Positions 17,051 through 25,148 of a DNA stretch of 64,000 nucleotides are shown in pieces. The position numbers and the translations under genes are program-made. Every line of letters starts with the position of its first letter. Position 1 is the stretch's first letter. The notes under the pieces were generated by a model. It was not told the DNA's origin. It did not search any database and saw only the letters and a list, made by a program, of their open reading frames with translations. The stretch comes from an uncultured Clostridia bacterium. GTDB taxonomy: Bacteria > Bacillota > Clostridia > Christensenellales > UBA1242. Location of the stretch: positions 1 to 64,000 of the forward strand of contig CALWPK010000003.1 in the NCBI GenBank assembly GCA_944383415.1. The letters are read 5' to 3'.

Positions 17051-17400
17051 TGGTGGAGATGACGAGAGTTGCACTCGTGTCCTAACATAAATATAAATCA
17101 TACACTACACGCTTAGTCAATGACTACATTCACCAATATTCACTAACATTGACACTGAATATTGACTATCCTATCATTCATCCCTATGCACTAGGAAAAG
17201 CATAAGGACGTTCCCCGATATCTGACGCCAGACTTTAACGTATCGGTACCGCTAAACTGACGGCTACGCTTAAGCAGCGTATGCTAATTTATTTTGGTTT
17301 GCGTTTATTTTAATTCGTCTTAACGAATCGTGTATTTTACGTGCCACCACACGGCGTGCATATAATTTAGGTTTATATCAGTCGAAACTAATTCATCCCC
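17051..17400 (-). ncRNA. ssrA: Transfer-messenger RNA (tmRNA), tag ANQNKLAYAA
   Basis: Rescues stalled ribosomes by acting as tRNA-Ala and then as mRNA for a degradation tag. On the minus strand the RNA starts GGGGATG (17400) and ends CATCTCC-A-CCA (17051). These ends form a 7-bp acceptor stem with one G-U. The T arm is ACGAG-TGCAACT-CTCGT and the 5' domain has the expected TTTCGAC. The tag frame reads GCA AAC CAA AAT AAA TTA GCA TAC GCT GCT TAA, giving A-ANQNKLAYAA with the charged Ala. The end AYAA differs from the commoner ALAA. The 350-nt length is typical. Confidence 0.96.
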
Positions 17401-17402
17401 AT

Positions 17403-17438
17403 ATATTATATTATACAATAATAGTAAAAATTTTGCAA
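17403..17438 (-). promoter_or_regulatory. tmRNA promoter
   Basis: On the minus strand: TTGCAA (17438-17433), 17 bp, TATAAT (17415-17410). Transcription would start a few bases before the mature GGGG 5' end. Confidence 0.8.
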
Positions 17439-17692
17439 TACTCTGCCAAAAATTTATGATTTTCTTTCTTAAAAAAAATTGAAAAATTATAAAAAATATC
17501 GGGTTTTTCACAAAAATTATTGAAAATTCTAGATAATCAATGATTTTATATAGAAATTATATGTTTTTCTCAAAATTTTTTGATTTTTCGCTAAATTTTC
17601 ATCGCTCAATTTCGGACTATTGTAGATATTTTGATGAGTGCCATACAAGAATTTCAACTGCACCAGAAAAATTCACCTTGTATAAATATGCT

Positions 17693-18008
17693 CTATTTAG
17701 TTGTGTTATCGGCTACGCAATGGTCATCTGTTTTGATGTTGCATAAAATATTGAATAAGGACAAATCAATCGAATAGTTGCCCGCAAGAATGATATCTTT
17801 CACATCTGAAAATTGAGTGAATCTATCGTTTGACATTATGGCAAATTTCTTTGCTTCATTCAAAATTTCTTTCACCGTTTGCTCAGAAAAACTGTGACGA
17901 AAAAAGTAGTTGAACAAATCTGACTTTGCGTTCTCGTCATAATATCTTTCTTAGCCACGAGTCCTCAAAATACTGTTGAATTGAATTCTTGAAATGACAT
18001 TTTTCCAT
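17693..18008 (-). pseudogene. Small protein gene with one frameshift, family unknown
   Basis: A good Shine-Dalgarno (AGAGGTAA) precedes an ATG at 18008 on the minus strand, which opens MEKCHFKNSIQQYFEDSWLR, KIL, then a stop. Shifting by one base near 17940 continues directly as YDENAKSDLFNYFFRHSFSE, QTVKEILNEAKKFAIMSNDR, FTQFSDVKDIILAGNYSIDL and SLFNILCNIKTDD, to a stop at 17693. Together this makes a roughly 105-aa acidic protein. I do not recognise the family. The frameshift may be real decay or a sequencing/assembly error; programmed shifting is less likely because there is no slippery heptamer. 17401-17690 and 18020-18400 hold no other gene. Confidence 0.55.
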
Positions 18009-18449
18009 AAATTACCTCTTGATATCAGATTAGCATGCAAAGGGTGATTTGTTAATATGGGGCAACGAAAATAGAGACAATCAAACTTTCAAACCTAGTC
18101 TCAAAAACTAGATATATGAAAATACAATAGATCTTATGTTTATATAGATTTCATCTTGAAATGTCGCCTTTGGGATGTGGTATTTTTGTCTATCTAAAAT
18201 AATTGTTAAATAAGTGATAATTTGACACAATTGCAACAAAGTGCATAACTATTATTGAATAAATAGACGTTGAAATTAAATTCTGGCAAACATTGATTTG
18301 TATATTAAGATGATTATATAAATATAAAAATCAGAAAAACAAAATCGATATCAAACTATTTTATATCAAATACGAATTTAGAGACAGTATTCATTTTATT
18401 TTTTGAAAAAATATGATATAATATGCAGTGTAACATATTGAGGAGTGTT

Positions 18450-19859
18450 ATGAGGAAAACAAAAATTATAGGCACCATTGGTCCAGCCAGCAATTCGTAT
18501 GACGTGATGAAAAAATTGGTCACGGCAGGACTGAATGTCGTCAGGATCAATCTTTCGCACGCAAAAATTGACGATATGGAAAAGATTTTAAGCAATGTGA
18601 AAAAGTTGAGAAAGGAGATGAAAGTCCCTCTTCCTATCATTTTGGATACTCGCGGACCAGAAGTGCGAGTCAAGACGTTTGAAAATGACAGCGTCCAGAT
18701 CAAGAAAGGGCAGATTTTCACTTTCACTGGACGAGACATAATTGGCAATAGTCAAGAAGTTAGTTTCAATACGCCAGAGATAGTACATTGTATAAAAACA
18801 GGAAATAGAATTTTGGCAGTAAATGGTTTGCTCGCATTCAAAGTCTTGGAAGTAAATGGTCTAGATGTCATAACTAAAGCAATGAATTCGGGTGTTTTGT
18901 CAAATAGAAAAAGTTTAAGTATTCCCAATATCAAATACAGCACTCCATATCTAAACGACCAAGACAAGCAGGATATTTTGTGGGGAATCAAAAATGATAT
19001 AGAATGGATTGCGGGAAGTTTCGTCAACGGAAAAGAGGATGTCATCGCTCTTAGATCTTTTATTGAAAAGAATGGCGGAGATATGAAAGTGATATCCAAG
19101 ATTGAATCTAGTTGTGGAGTCAAAAACCTAGATGAAATCATAGACGTGTCAGACGGAATAATGGTGGCACGTGGAGATTTGGGGGTGGAAGTGCCTGTTG
19201 AAAAATTGCCAGAATTACAAAAGACTATAATCAAGCGAAGCAAGGAAAAAGGAAAAGCGGTCATCACTGCCACAGAAATGCTAGAGAGTATGATTTACAA
19301 CAATCGTGCTACGCGTGCAGAGGTCAGCGATGTTGCCAATGCAGTATATGATGGGACGAGTGCGGTGATGTTATCTGGCGAAACTGCGATGGGCAAATTC
19401 CCTGTTCAAGCAGTGGAGACAATGGCAAAGATTGCACGCGAAACTGAAAAGCATATCAACTACTCAAAGAGATTTTTATCGAGCAATTTCAAAATCACCA
19501 ATACTACAGATGTAGTCTCTCACAGCGCAGTGAATGCGAGTTTGATTCAAAATACAAAGGCAATAGTTGTGTTCTCTCAGTCTGGCACCAGTGCGCAAAT
19601 GATCAGCAGATTCCGTCCCTTCGTGTCGATTATCGGCGCGACTCCGAATGAAAAGGTGTATAGGCAACTAGAACTATCTTGGGGTGTGATCCCTGTGCTC
19701 ACCAGCGAATACAATTCTACTGATGAGATGTTCAAGATCGCCAACGAGATCGTGAAGAAGAAAAAGTTTGCCAAACCAAAAGATACGATTGTGATCACTT
19801 GTGGCACTCCTAAACGAAACGGATGCACGAATCTAATCAAGATTGACACCGTGAAATAA
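18450..19859 (+). CDS. pyk: Pyruvate kinase
   Basis: Converts phosphoenolpyruvate and ADP to pyruvate and ATP. The 469-aa protein begins RKTKIIGTIGPASNS and shows VRINLSHA, LDTRGPEVR, the catalytic Lys motif VISKIESSCGVKNLDEI with the metal-binding DGIMVARGDLGVEVP, and the C-terminal domain. It lacks the extra PEP-utiliser domain found in many Bacillus and Clostridium enzymes. ATG 18450 is chosen because TTGAGGAGTGTT precedes it; the ATG at 18423 is in frame but sits right at the -10 (TATAAT, 18417-18422). It is monocistronic here. Confidence 0.97.
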   Translation: MRKTKIIGTIGPASNSYDVMKKLVTAGLNVVRINLSHAKIDDMEKILSNVKKLRKEMKVPLPIILDTRGPEVRVKTFENDSVQIKKGQIFTFTGRDIIGNSQEVSFNTPEIVHCIKTGNRILAVNGLLAFKVLEVNGLDVITKAMNSGVLSNRKSLSIPNIKYSTPYLNDQDKQDILWGIKNDIEWIAGSFVNGKEDVIALRSFIEKNGGDMKVISKIESSCGVKNLDEIIDVSDGIMVARGDLGVEVPVEKLPELQKTIIKRSKEKGKAVITATEMLESMIYNNRATRAEVSDVANAVYDGTSAVMLSGETAMGKFPVQAVETMAKIARETEKHINYSKRFLSSNFKITNTTDVVSHSAVNASLIQNTKAIVVFSQSGTSAQMISRFRPFVSIIGATPNEKVYRQLELSWGVIPVLTSEYNSTDEMFKIANEIVKKKKFAKPKDTIVITCGTPKRNGCTNLIKIDTVK

Positions 19860-19941
19860 TTTCGTTCACGAATAGGTAGGTGAAAATATCCTATTATAAA
19901 AATATGGCTGAAATACAATTCTCGTTTGATATAATCTAAAA

Positions 19942-19992
19942 ATGATGACTAGTCAATTTGGCACAGCACTGACTTATAGTGAGACTTTATAA
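19942..19992 (+). CDS. Possible leaderless 16-codon ORF
   Basis: TATAAT (19930-19935) ends exactly 7 bases before an ATG that opens MMTSQFGTALTYSETL and a stop. The -35 is poor (CTGAAA-like, 16-bp spacer). An inverted repeat (ACTTATA...TTATAAGT) covers the ORF end but no strong T-run follows. The rest of 19860-20154 is empty. Listed only because the geometry matches other leaderless starts in this window. Confidence 0.25.
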   Translation: MMTSQFGTALTYSETL

Positions 19993-20154
19993 GTTTTACG
20001 CATAATAATTTAAAATATAGAATAACTGATGACAATAGTTTCAAAAGAAATTCAAGGTCGATACCGCAATTGATTTACAAATTTGACTAATTTTTATATT
20101 ATTATATTTAATTACACAAATTAATTATGATAGGATAGAATATAATAAATTAAG

Positions 20155-21300
20155 ATGAAAGATAAGATTAAAAAATTATTTGATACCAAGACAACTCGTG
20201 GCAAGATAATGCGAACTGGTCTGTTTCTGCTCATTCTTGTGCTGATTTTTGTCGTGACATATTCCATTTTGAAAGTCACAGGTGCGTGGGAAAAGGTGAA
20301 TTCTATAGATAAAATTCGAGACATCGTGCAGAGTGGTGGGGTGTTTAGTTTTTTGATATTTATTATCTTTCAAATCTTGCAAACCACTATCTTGCAGATT
20401 CCTGCTATTTTCGTGACTATTGCAGGAGCGGTGATATTCGGCAGATGGCCAGCATTTATTATGAGTTATATCGCTGTGATGATAGGTAGTTTAATAATGT
20501 TCTGGGTTGGCAGGAAGGCTGGTAGAAAATTTCTAAACTGGATGATAGGCAAAGATAGCAGTGAAAAATGGATAGATAGAATGAGTAGAGGTAAATATCT
20601 ATTCTTTCTAATGATGTTATTCCCAATGTTTCCAGACGATATACTATGTGTGGTGGCGGGACTCACTAATATGAGTTTTTCGTTTTTCTTCTGGACAAAC
20701 ATCCTCGCTAGAGGTGTGGGGATTGCCTGCACAGTATTTTTCGGAAGCGGAGCGATAATTCCTTTTCACGGCTGGGGACTCATCGTTTGGGCAATCATAA
20801 TAGTAGTGATAGCGATTTTGTTCTATCTAAGCGTACGGTACAAAAGTAAAATTGATGATATTATAAAATTGTTATTCAAACGAAACAGAAGTGACGAATC
20901 AAAAAAAGATTTCTCTCAAGTCGAAGATAAAAAAGATTTGACCACTACGAATGATAAAAATGAAGAAAAATCTACCATTATAGACCAAAATGTCAACAGC
21001 GAATCTATCGACAATGAACAACAGAGCGAAAATCCAAATATCAATGCTGTCCTTGTAGAAGAAGTTTTGAAATCGACGAATATTAATGAAACTTCAACCG
21101 ATACAAATAAAATTGAAGATCAGGAAGTTCAGATTGAAGTAGGGAGCACAAATCTTGAAAAAGACCAACCTAAAAAGGAAATTGAAATAGAGGTTGATGA
21201 GGCGGAAATTCAATTAGCCGACACAAACGAATCAAATCAAAATCTAAAAGGATCAAAATCTGATGCAAAATTGGCGTCTAAAAATGGAGACAAGGCATAG
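20155..21300 (+). CDS. TVP38/TMEM64 (VTT/SNARE-associated) membrane protein with acidic tail
   Basis: Residues 1-230 are a DedA/VTT-type membrane protein: one N-terminal helix (about 20-42), then several helices with the family-type segment GAVIFGRWPAFIMSYIAVMI, GSLIMFWVGRKAGRKF, and MLFPMFPDDILCVVAGLTNM. VTT proteins are thought to be lipid scramblases or transporters. Residues 245-381 are a hydrophilic, repetitive tail rich in Glu, Asp, Asn, Ser and Lys with no predicted fold, unusual for the family. TATAAT (20141-20146) lies 9 bases before the ATG and no Shine-Dalgarno is seen. Confidence 0.83.
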   Translation: MKDKIKKLFDTKTTRGKIMRTGLFLLILVLIFVVTYSILKVTGAWEKVNSIDKIRDIVQSGGVFSFLIFIIFQILQTTILQIPAIFVTIAGAVIFGRWPAFIMSYIAVMIGSLIMFWVGRKAGRKFLNWMIGKDSSEKWIDRMSRGKYLFFLMMLFPMFPDDILCVVAGLTNMSFSFFFWTNILARGVGIACTVFFGSGAIIPFHGWGLIVWAIIIVVIAILFYLSVRYKSKIDDIIKLLFKRNRSDESKKDFSQVEDKKDLTTTNDKNEEKSTIIDQNVNSESIDNEQQSENPNINAVLVEEVLKSTNINETSTDTNKIEDQEVQIEVGSTNLEKDQPKKEIEIEVDEAEIQLADTNESNQNLKGSKSDAKLASKNGDKA

Positions 21301-21399
21301 TAATATTGATCATATAAAATGCCGAGATTATAAGTAGTCGCAATAAATTGCAAATTAACAAAAAATATTATATTATAATACAAAATTTAGAGGTGATAA

Positions 21400-21660
21400 A
21401 TGGAAGAAAATGCAAAGGATAAAAAATATTCAGGCAAATGCAAGAGTTGTGGAGCAAGTATTAAACAAAATGAAAAGGTGTGTTCGTATTGTGGCACGCC
21501 AAATATAGAATATGTTGAACCTGTGGTGAAAGATATCACTCCACCGAAGAATGATAATGATGATTTTGATTTCGGTGGTATGTTGGGTCCAATGATGGGC
21601 GGTATGATGATGGGCGGAATACTAAGAGCACTAAGAGGCGGTCCTAAAAGACGCAGATAG
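21400..21660 (+). CDS. Zinc-ribbon protein with Gly/Met-rich tail
   Basis: An 86-aa protein. The N-terminal zinc ribbon is CKSCGASIKQNEKVCSYCGT (two CxxC pairs). After an acidic linker the C-terminus is FGGMLGPMMGGMMMGGILRA, ending in GGPKRRR. The start follows AGAGGTGATAA. It lies directly upstream of the SPFH/zinc-ribbon gene and may act with it. Function unknown. Confidence 0.7.
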   Translation: MEENAKDKKYSGKCKSCGASIKQNEKVCSYCGTPNIEYVEPVVKDITPPKNDNDDFDFGGMLGPMMGGMMMGGILRALRGGPKRRR

Positions 21661-21716
21661 TCTTATTTGCTTGACGAAATTAAAATAATATGGAATAATA
21701 TAGATAAGGAGAGAAT

Positions 21717-22838
21717 ATGGGATTTTTTAAAAAACAATTTTTGTCAGTGATAGAATGGAAAGATAGTAGCAACGATATCATAGTCTATCGTTATCCACTG
21801 ACAGATCGAGATGAAATTATGAATAGTTCTACTTTGGTGGTAAGGGAGAGCCAGGTGGCAATGTTCATCCACAAAGGTGAAATCGCAGATGTGTTCGGAC
21901 CAGGCACGTACAAACTCTCTACTGAGAATATTCCATTTTTGACTAAATTGCTTAGTTTGAGTACTTTGGGCAACTCTAGGATAAAAGCGGAAGTGTATTT
22001 TGTGAACACAAAACGATTTATGGGTCTAAAATGGGGCACACAAAATCCTATTATGATGCGTGACGTAGATTTTGGGAATATTCGTTTGCGTGGATATGGT
22101 ACTTTTGCATTTAAGGTGGAAGATGCATCAAAATTTATGAAAGAGGTATTTGGCACAAATGCTATATATAGAGTGAACGATATTGCCACGCAATACAAAT
22201 CCACTCTTATTCAATTATTGACCGATGCGATTGGCGAAAGCAAATTGTCGGCATTAGACCTTGCTGCTCATTATAGTGATCTTGCAGATATTGTAGAGAA
22301 AAATAGTGCGGAAGAGTTCGCTCCTATCGGACTCAAATTATCAAATTTTGTAATCGAAAATTTATCATTGCCAGAAGATGTTGAAAAAATGCTAGATGAA
22401 CGTACCAAAATGGGTGTCATTTCTGATAAAATGGGTACATATACGCAATACAAGGCGGCAAACGCTATGGGAGATATAGCAAAAAATCCTAGCGGTGGTG
22501 GCTTGGCAGGTTTGGGTGTTGGCTTAGGTGCAGGATATAATATGGGCAATTTGTTTACTGAGTCGATTGCTGGAGCGAAGGATAGCAAGCGTCAACAAGT
22601 CATTCAATGCATTAACTGTGGGGCTAGCATTCCAGGCAAATCGAAGTTCTGTCCAGAATGTGGGGCTACTCAAGCGCTGTCTTGTCCAAAATGTGGCGAA
22701 CCAATCTCAAAAGGTAGCAAGTTTTGCGTAAATTGTGGCGAAAAACTTGATATTAAGAAAAAAGTGTGTCTAAAATGCGGAAAAGAGTTGGGAGCCAAAG
22801 CAAAATTCTGCCCTGATTGTGGTGAGAAAATAAAATAG
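21717..22838 (+). CDS. SPFH-domain protein with three C-terminal zinc ribbons (YdjI-like)
   Basis: A 373-aa protein of the YdjI/virion-core-like SPFH group (stomatin/flotillin relatives). Residues 1-240 form the SPFH-like domain (STLVVRESQVAMFIHKGEIA, GPGTYKLSTENIPFL, LRGYGTFAFKVED). A Gly-rich linker follows (GGGLAGLGVGLGAGYNMG). Three zinc ribbons then follow in tandem: CINCGASIPGKSKFCPECGA, CPKCGEPISKGSKFCVNCGE and CLKCGKELGAKAKFCPDCGE. In Bacillus, YdjI acts with PspA-like envelope-stress proteins. The start follows AAGGAGAGAAT. The next gene, 14 bases downstream, also ends in zinc ribbons. Confidence 0.88.
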   Translation: MGFFKKQFLSVIEWKDSSNDIIVYRYPLTDRDEIMNSSTLVVRESQVAMFIHKGEIADVFGPGTYKLSTENIPFLTKLLSLSTLGNSRIKAEVYFVNTKRFMGLKWGTQNPIMMRDVDFGNIRLRGYGTFAFKVEDASKFMKEVFGTNAIYRVNDIATQYKSTLIQLLTDAIGESKLSALDLAAHYSDLADIVEKNSAEEFAPIGLKLSNFVIENLSLPEDVEKMLDERTKMGVISDKMGTYTQYKAANAMGDIAKNPSGGGLAGLGVGLGAGYNMGNLFTESIAGAKDSKRQQVIQCINCGASIPGKSKFCPECGATQALSCPKCGEPISKGSKFCVNCGEKLDIKKKVCLKCGKELGAKAKFCPDCGEKIK

Positions 22839-22851
22839 GGGTAGGTGATTT

Positions 22852-23301
22852 ATGGGATTGTTTAGTTATAGAGAAAAAAGATATGGCAAATTCACTTTCG
22901 TCCTAATCGCTTTGATCATTATTGCTCTGGCAGGTGGCGCGATATATGGAGGTATATACGCTGTCTTGAATATGGAGCATTGGGCAAAATATGTGATCAT
23001 TACTGTAGCCAGCATTGTAGGGTTGTTGCTAGCGATTTTAGGCATCTTCTTGATATTATTTTCATTTAGTCTTATAGGTTCATCAAAAAGCGTGCGTGAT
23101 GGCAATAAAGCAAAAGGAATTGCCAATACTCGCCTGTGCGATAAATGTGGTAGAGTGATCACGAAAAAAGCGGAATATTGCGAACATTGTGGTGCCAAAC
23201 AACAGACGGGATTGGGTCTGAAAACTTGTCCTAATTGCAAAACGAAAAACAGCGGTGCTGCAGCGTTTTGTGAAAAGTGCGGTTATGAATTTAAAGAATA
23301 A
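22852..23301 (+). CDS. Two-helix membrane protein with double zinc ribbon
   Basis: A 149-aa protein with two membrane helices (about residues 14-35 and 43-70) and a cytosolic C-terminus of two zinc ribbons: CDKCGRVITKKAEYCEHCGA and CPNCKTKNSGAAAFCEKCGY. It follows the SPFH gene by 14 bases with GGGGTAGGTG as ribosome-binding site, so it is in the same operon. The shared ribbon architecture of three consecutive genes suggests one membrane-associated system. Confidence 0.75.
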   Translation: MGLFSYREKRYGKFTFVLIALIIIALAGGAIYGGIYAVLNMEHWAKYVIITVASIVGLLLAILGIFLILFSFSLIGSSKSVRDGNKAKGIANTRLCDKCGRVITKKAEYCEHCGAKQQTGLGLKTCPNCKTKNSGAAAFCEKCGYEFKE

Positions 23302-23303
23302 TT

Positions 23304-23331
23304 AGGTGTAGAGTATCTACATCTTTTTTTA
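23304..23331 (+). terminator. Terminator of the zinc-ribbon operon
   Basis: AGGTGTAGA pairs with TCTACATCT around GTA, followed by T7. Confidence 0.8.
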
Positions 23332-23537
23332 TTTTGCATTAGTTGAATGTATAATACACGATACGAATTATAAGTATTAGATCCTTTTTCATGAATGAAT
23401 TGAAAATCTAATTTTTCAATATCGAAACAACACTAATAATGTATTATAATTATAAATTAGACAAAAAAAGACAAAATTATTTATAGATTTTGTTTTGAAT
23501 ATATTTATTTTTCTCGTATCCTAGATCGTAGGGGGAA

Positions 23538-23885
23538 ATGAAAATGAGAAGAAAAATCAAAGGAAAATTGTATTTTATGGCACGAGATGCCAAGTCACGT
23601 ATGAGAAATTATAACAAGGAAAAATCAATATTCAATCAGATACCATATTCAAAAGTTAGTTTCAACGTCTATGATCAGGAATTATATGAACGAGTGTGCA
23701 AGATGCTGTCACGAGATGAAATAGTGATCAATCCCATAAAAGAATTGATAGATAACAAATATTATAATACTCTGACATTAGAAGGTAAACAAAAATACAT
23801 ATTTGATCTAAGCGAAAAATACAAAGAAATGAAGTTAAGATTCGAACAAGAACGTGCAAATCTTGCAAAAGTTTCGAGCATTTAA
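23538..23885 (+). CDS. Hypothetical basic protein
   Basis: A 115-aa protein behind TAGGGGGAAATGAAA. The N-terminus is highly basic (MKMRRKIKGKLYFMARDAKS), followed by a mixed helical region (VYDQELYERVCKMLSRDEIV) and a C-terminal amphipathic helix (DLSEKYKEMKLRFEQERANL). No signal peptide or membrane helix. Family not recognised. It stops only 4 bases before the first TTTTGTACAAAA palindrome of the next gene's promoter. Confidence 0.55.
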   Translation: MKMRRKIKGKLYFMARDAKSRMRNYNKEKSIFNQIPYSKVSFNVYDQELYERVCKMLSRDEIVINPIKELIDNKYYNTLTLEGKQKYIFDLSEKYKEMKLRFEQERANLAKVSSI

Positions 23886-23888
23886 TAT

Positions 23889-23933
23889 TTTTGTACAAAA
23901 TTATTTGACTTTTGTACAAAAATATTTTATATT
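23889..23933 (+). promoter_or_regulatory. Promoter with two TTTTGTACAAAA palindromes
   Basis: Perfect 12-bp palindromes at 23889-23900 and 23910-23921, centres 21 bp apart. They flank a -35 (TTGACT, 23905-23910); the -10 is TATATT (23928-23933). Relative to a start at about 23940 the centres are near -45 and -24. The same palindrome occurs at 52263, 52284 and 53106. Confidence 0.75.
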
Positions 23934-23941
23934 ATGGAAAT

Positions 23942-24367
23942 ATGAATAATGCAGTTTGTAAAATAGAAAGAAATTTGCAATCAACTGAGGAAATTGCAAA
24001 TAAAGTATGTAAATTTATGAATATGGACAAACCTGTCTTGTTTAGCAAAACGAGCGTAGAAACTATCAAAGAAATATGTGTGGCAAAATTATGCAAAGTC
24101 TTAGGGATAAAATGCGCTTACAATTATAAAAATGAATTCTTCAGTGTTTTTTCATCTCTAGCGGGTGAGGCGGTCGTTCGAATTTTAGATATAAAGATTA
24201 GTATTGCACCCTATTATCTAGGTTGTGTGAGATTTGATGGCATTAATTTTATAGAGAGAATGATAGAAATTTTAAACTCTCCAAACAAAGAAAAGGCAAT
24301 CTTTGATGCCTTCAATTTCGTGAATAAATACAAACATTTAATTCCAAATTACAACAAAAAAGTTTAG
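23942..24367 (+). CDS. Hypothetical protein of the TTTTGTACAAAA group
   Basis: A 141-aa mixed helical protein without signal or membrane segments; it contains several Cys and the stretch VETIKEICVAKLCKVLGIKC. Family not recognised, and unlike the other two genes with this promoter palindrome it shows no clear Spo0A-C similarity. The ATG is 9 bases after the -10, leaving almost no leader. The upstream in-frame TTG at 23912 lies within the promoter and is rejected. The stop codon lies inside a terminator shared with the convergent lipoprotein gene. Confidence 0.6.
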   Translation: MNNAVCKIERNLQSTEEIANKVCKFMNMDKPVLFSKTSVETIKEICVAKLCKVLGIKCAYNYKNEFFSVFSSLAGEAVVRILDIKISIAPYYLGCVRFDGINFIERMIEILNSPNKEKAIFDAFNFVNKYKHLIPNYNKKV

Positions 24368-24389
24368 ATAAAAATCTAAACTTTTTTTG
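24357..24389. terminator. Bidirectional terminator containing both stop codons
   Basis: AAAAAGTTTAGAT and ATCTAAACTTTTT form a perfect stem around AAAA. The TAG stops of both convergent genes are within it. Confidence 0.92.
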
Positions 24390-25062
24390 CAATCACATCA
24401 CCAGTGGATGCGTCTATCAAAATTCCCAATGTGTCTCCATTCGTGGATACTACTCCTACATACCAATAGTAATTTCTGGTTTCACTATTCGAATAGTCCT
24501 TCAAATTTTTCATCACGACTTCTATCTTGACATTCTTGTCGGATGTAATGTTGTCCAATTCTTCTTTCAACTCTTCATTTGCCATTTCAAGTGCTTTGTC
24601 TGCACTGATTGCGAATTGACTAGAGGTGTTTATTAGTTCCTCGTTGAAACTATATCCTGTGAAAGTGATTTGAATTTTAACTGTTGCATCCATTGGGGCA
24701 GAGGCGCCAACATCTGCTAGATAAGAATTGTCTACACTGCTTTTTTCCAAAAATCCTGTGTAGGTTTGATCGTTTATCTGCACTGTGTAAGTATATGTAT
24801 CATCTGCAAGAGGAGCATTGTCTAGTCTTGATAGAGTGACGATGCCGAAATCTACCATTTCTCCAACGACACCATCCAATTCATAATCTTGTTCACGAGT
24901 TCCTGAGGAGAATGTCACAGCATACAATTCATCTTCGGCAGTATATAGTGTGGTGCGTTTTTCAATCAAGTATTTGGATAAATCTATCTTTGAACTTCCA
25001 CAAGCAGACAAAGAGATCAAGCCCACAAAGAGCAACATAAACATTAAAATTTTCTTTTTCAT
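24376..25062 (-). CDS. Lipoprotein with PepSY-like C-terminus
   Basis: A 228-aa secreted lipoprotein: signal peptide MKKKILMFMLLFVGLISLSA with lipobox LSAC-G, so Cys21 would be lipidated and the protein anchored outside the membrane. The middle is beta-rich and not recognised. The C-terminal 60 residues end YYWYVGVVSTNGDTLGILID, ASTGDVIAKKV, the pattern of PepSY-like domains (strand-turn-strand with D-x-x-T-G-x-V). The start follows TGAGGTAATTGAT, with TATAAT further upstream. Function unknown. Confidence 0.75.
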   Translation of the reverse strand: MKKKILMFMLLFVGLISLSACGSSKIDLSKYLIEKRTTLYTAEDELYAVTFSSGTREQDYELDGVVGEMVDFGIVTLSRLDNAPLADDTYTYTVQINDQTYTGFLEKSSVDNSYLADVGASAPMDATVKIQITFTGYSFNEELINTSSQFAISADKALEMANEELKEELDNITSDKNVKIEVVMKNLKDYSNSETRNYYWYVGVVSTNGDTLGILIDASTGDVIAKKV

Positions 25063-25113
25063 ATCAATTACCTCAGTTCATTATATGTACAAGCGGTCTA
25101 TGTTAGAACATAG

Positions 25114-25148
25114 TTGACAAAACTAAACGAACAAATTAAACTTATACT
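25114..25148 (+). promoter_or_regulatory. Promoter; predicted leaderless mRNA
   Basis: TTGACA (25114-25119), 17 bp, TAAACT (25137-25142). The ATG at 25149 is exactly 7 bases after the -10, with no Shine-Dalgarno. Confidence 0.75.

Noticed and set aside
17540-17746. 68-codon plus-strand ORF
   Set aside because: Its 3' part is antisense to the better supported frameshifted gene on the minus strand, and it has no Shine-Dalgarno.
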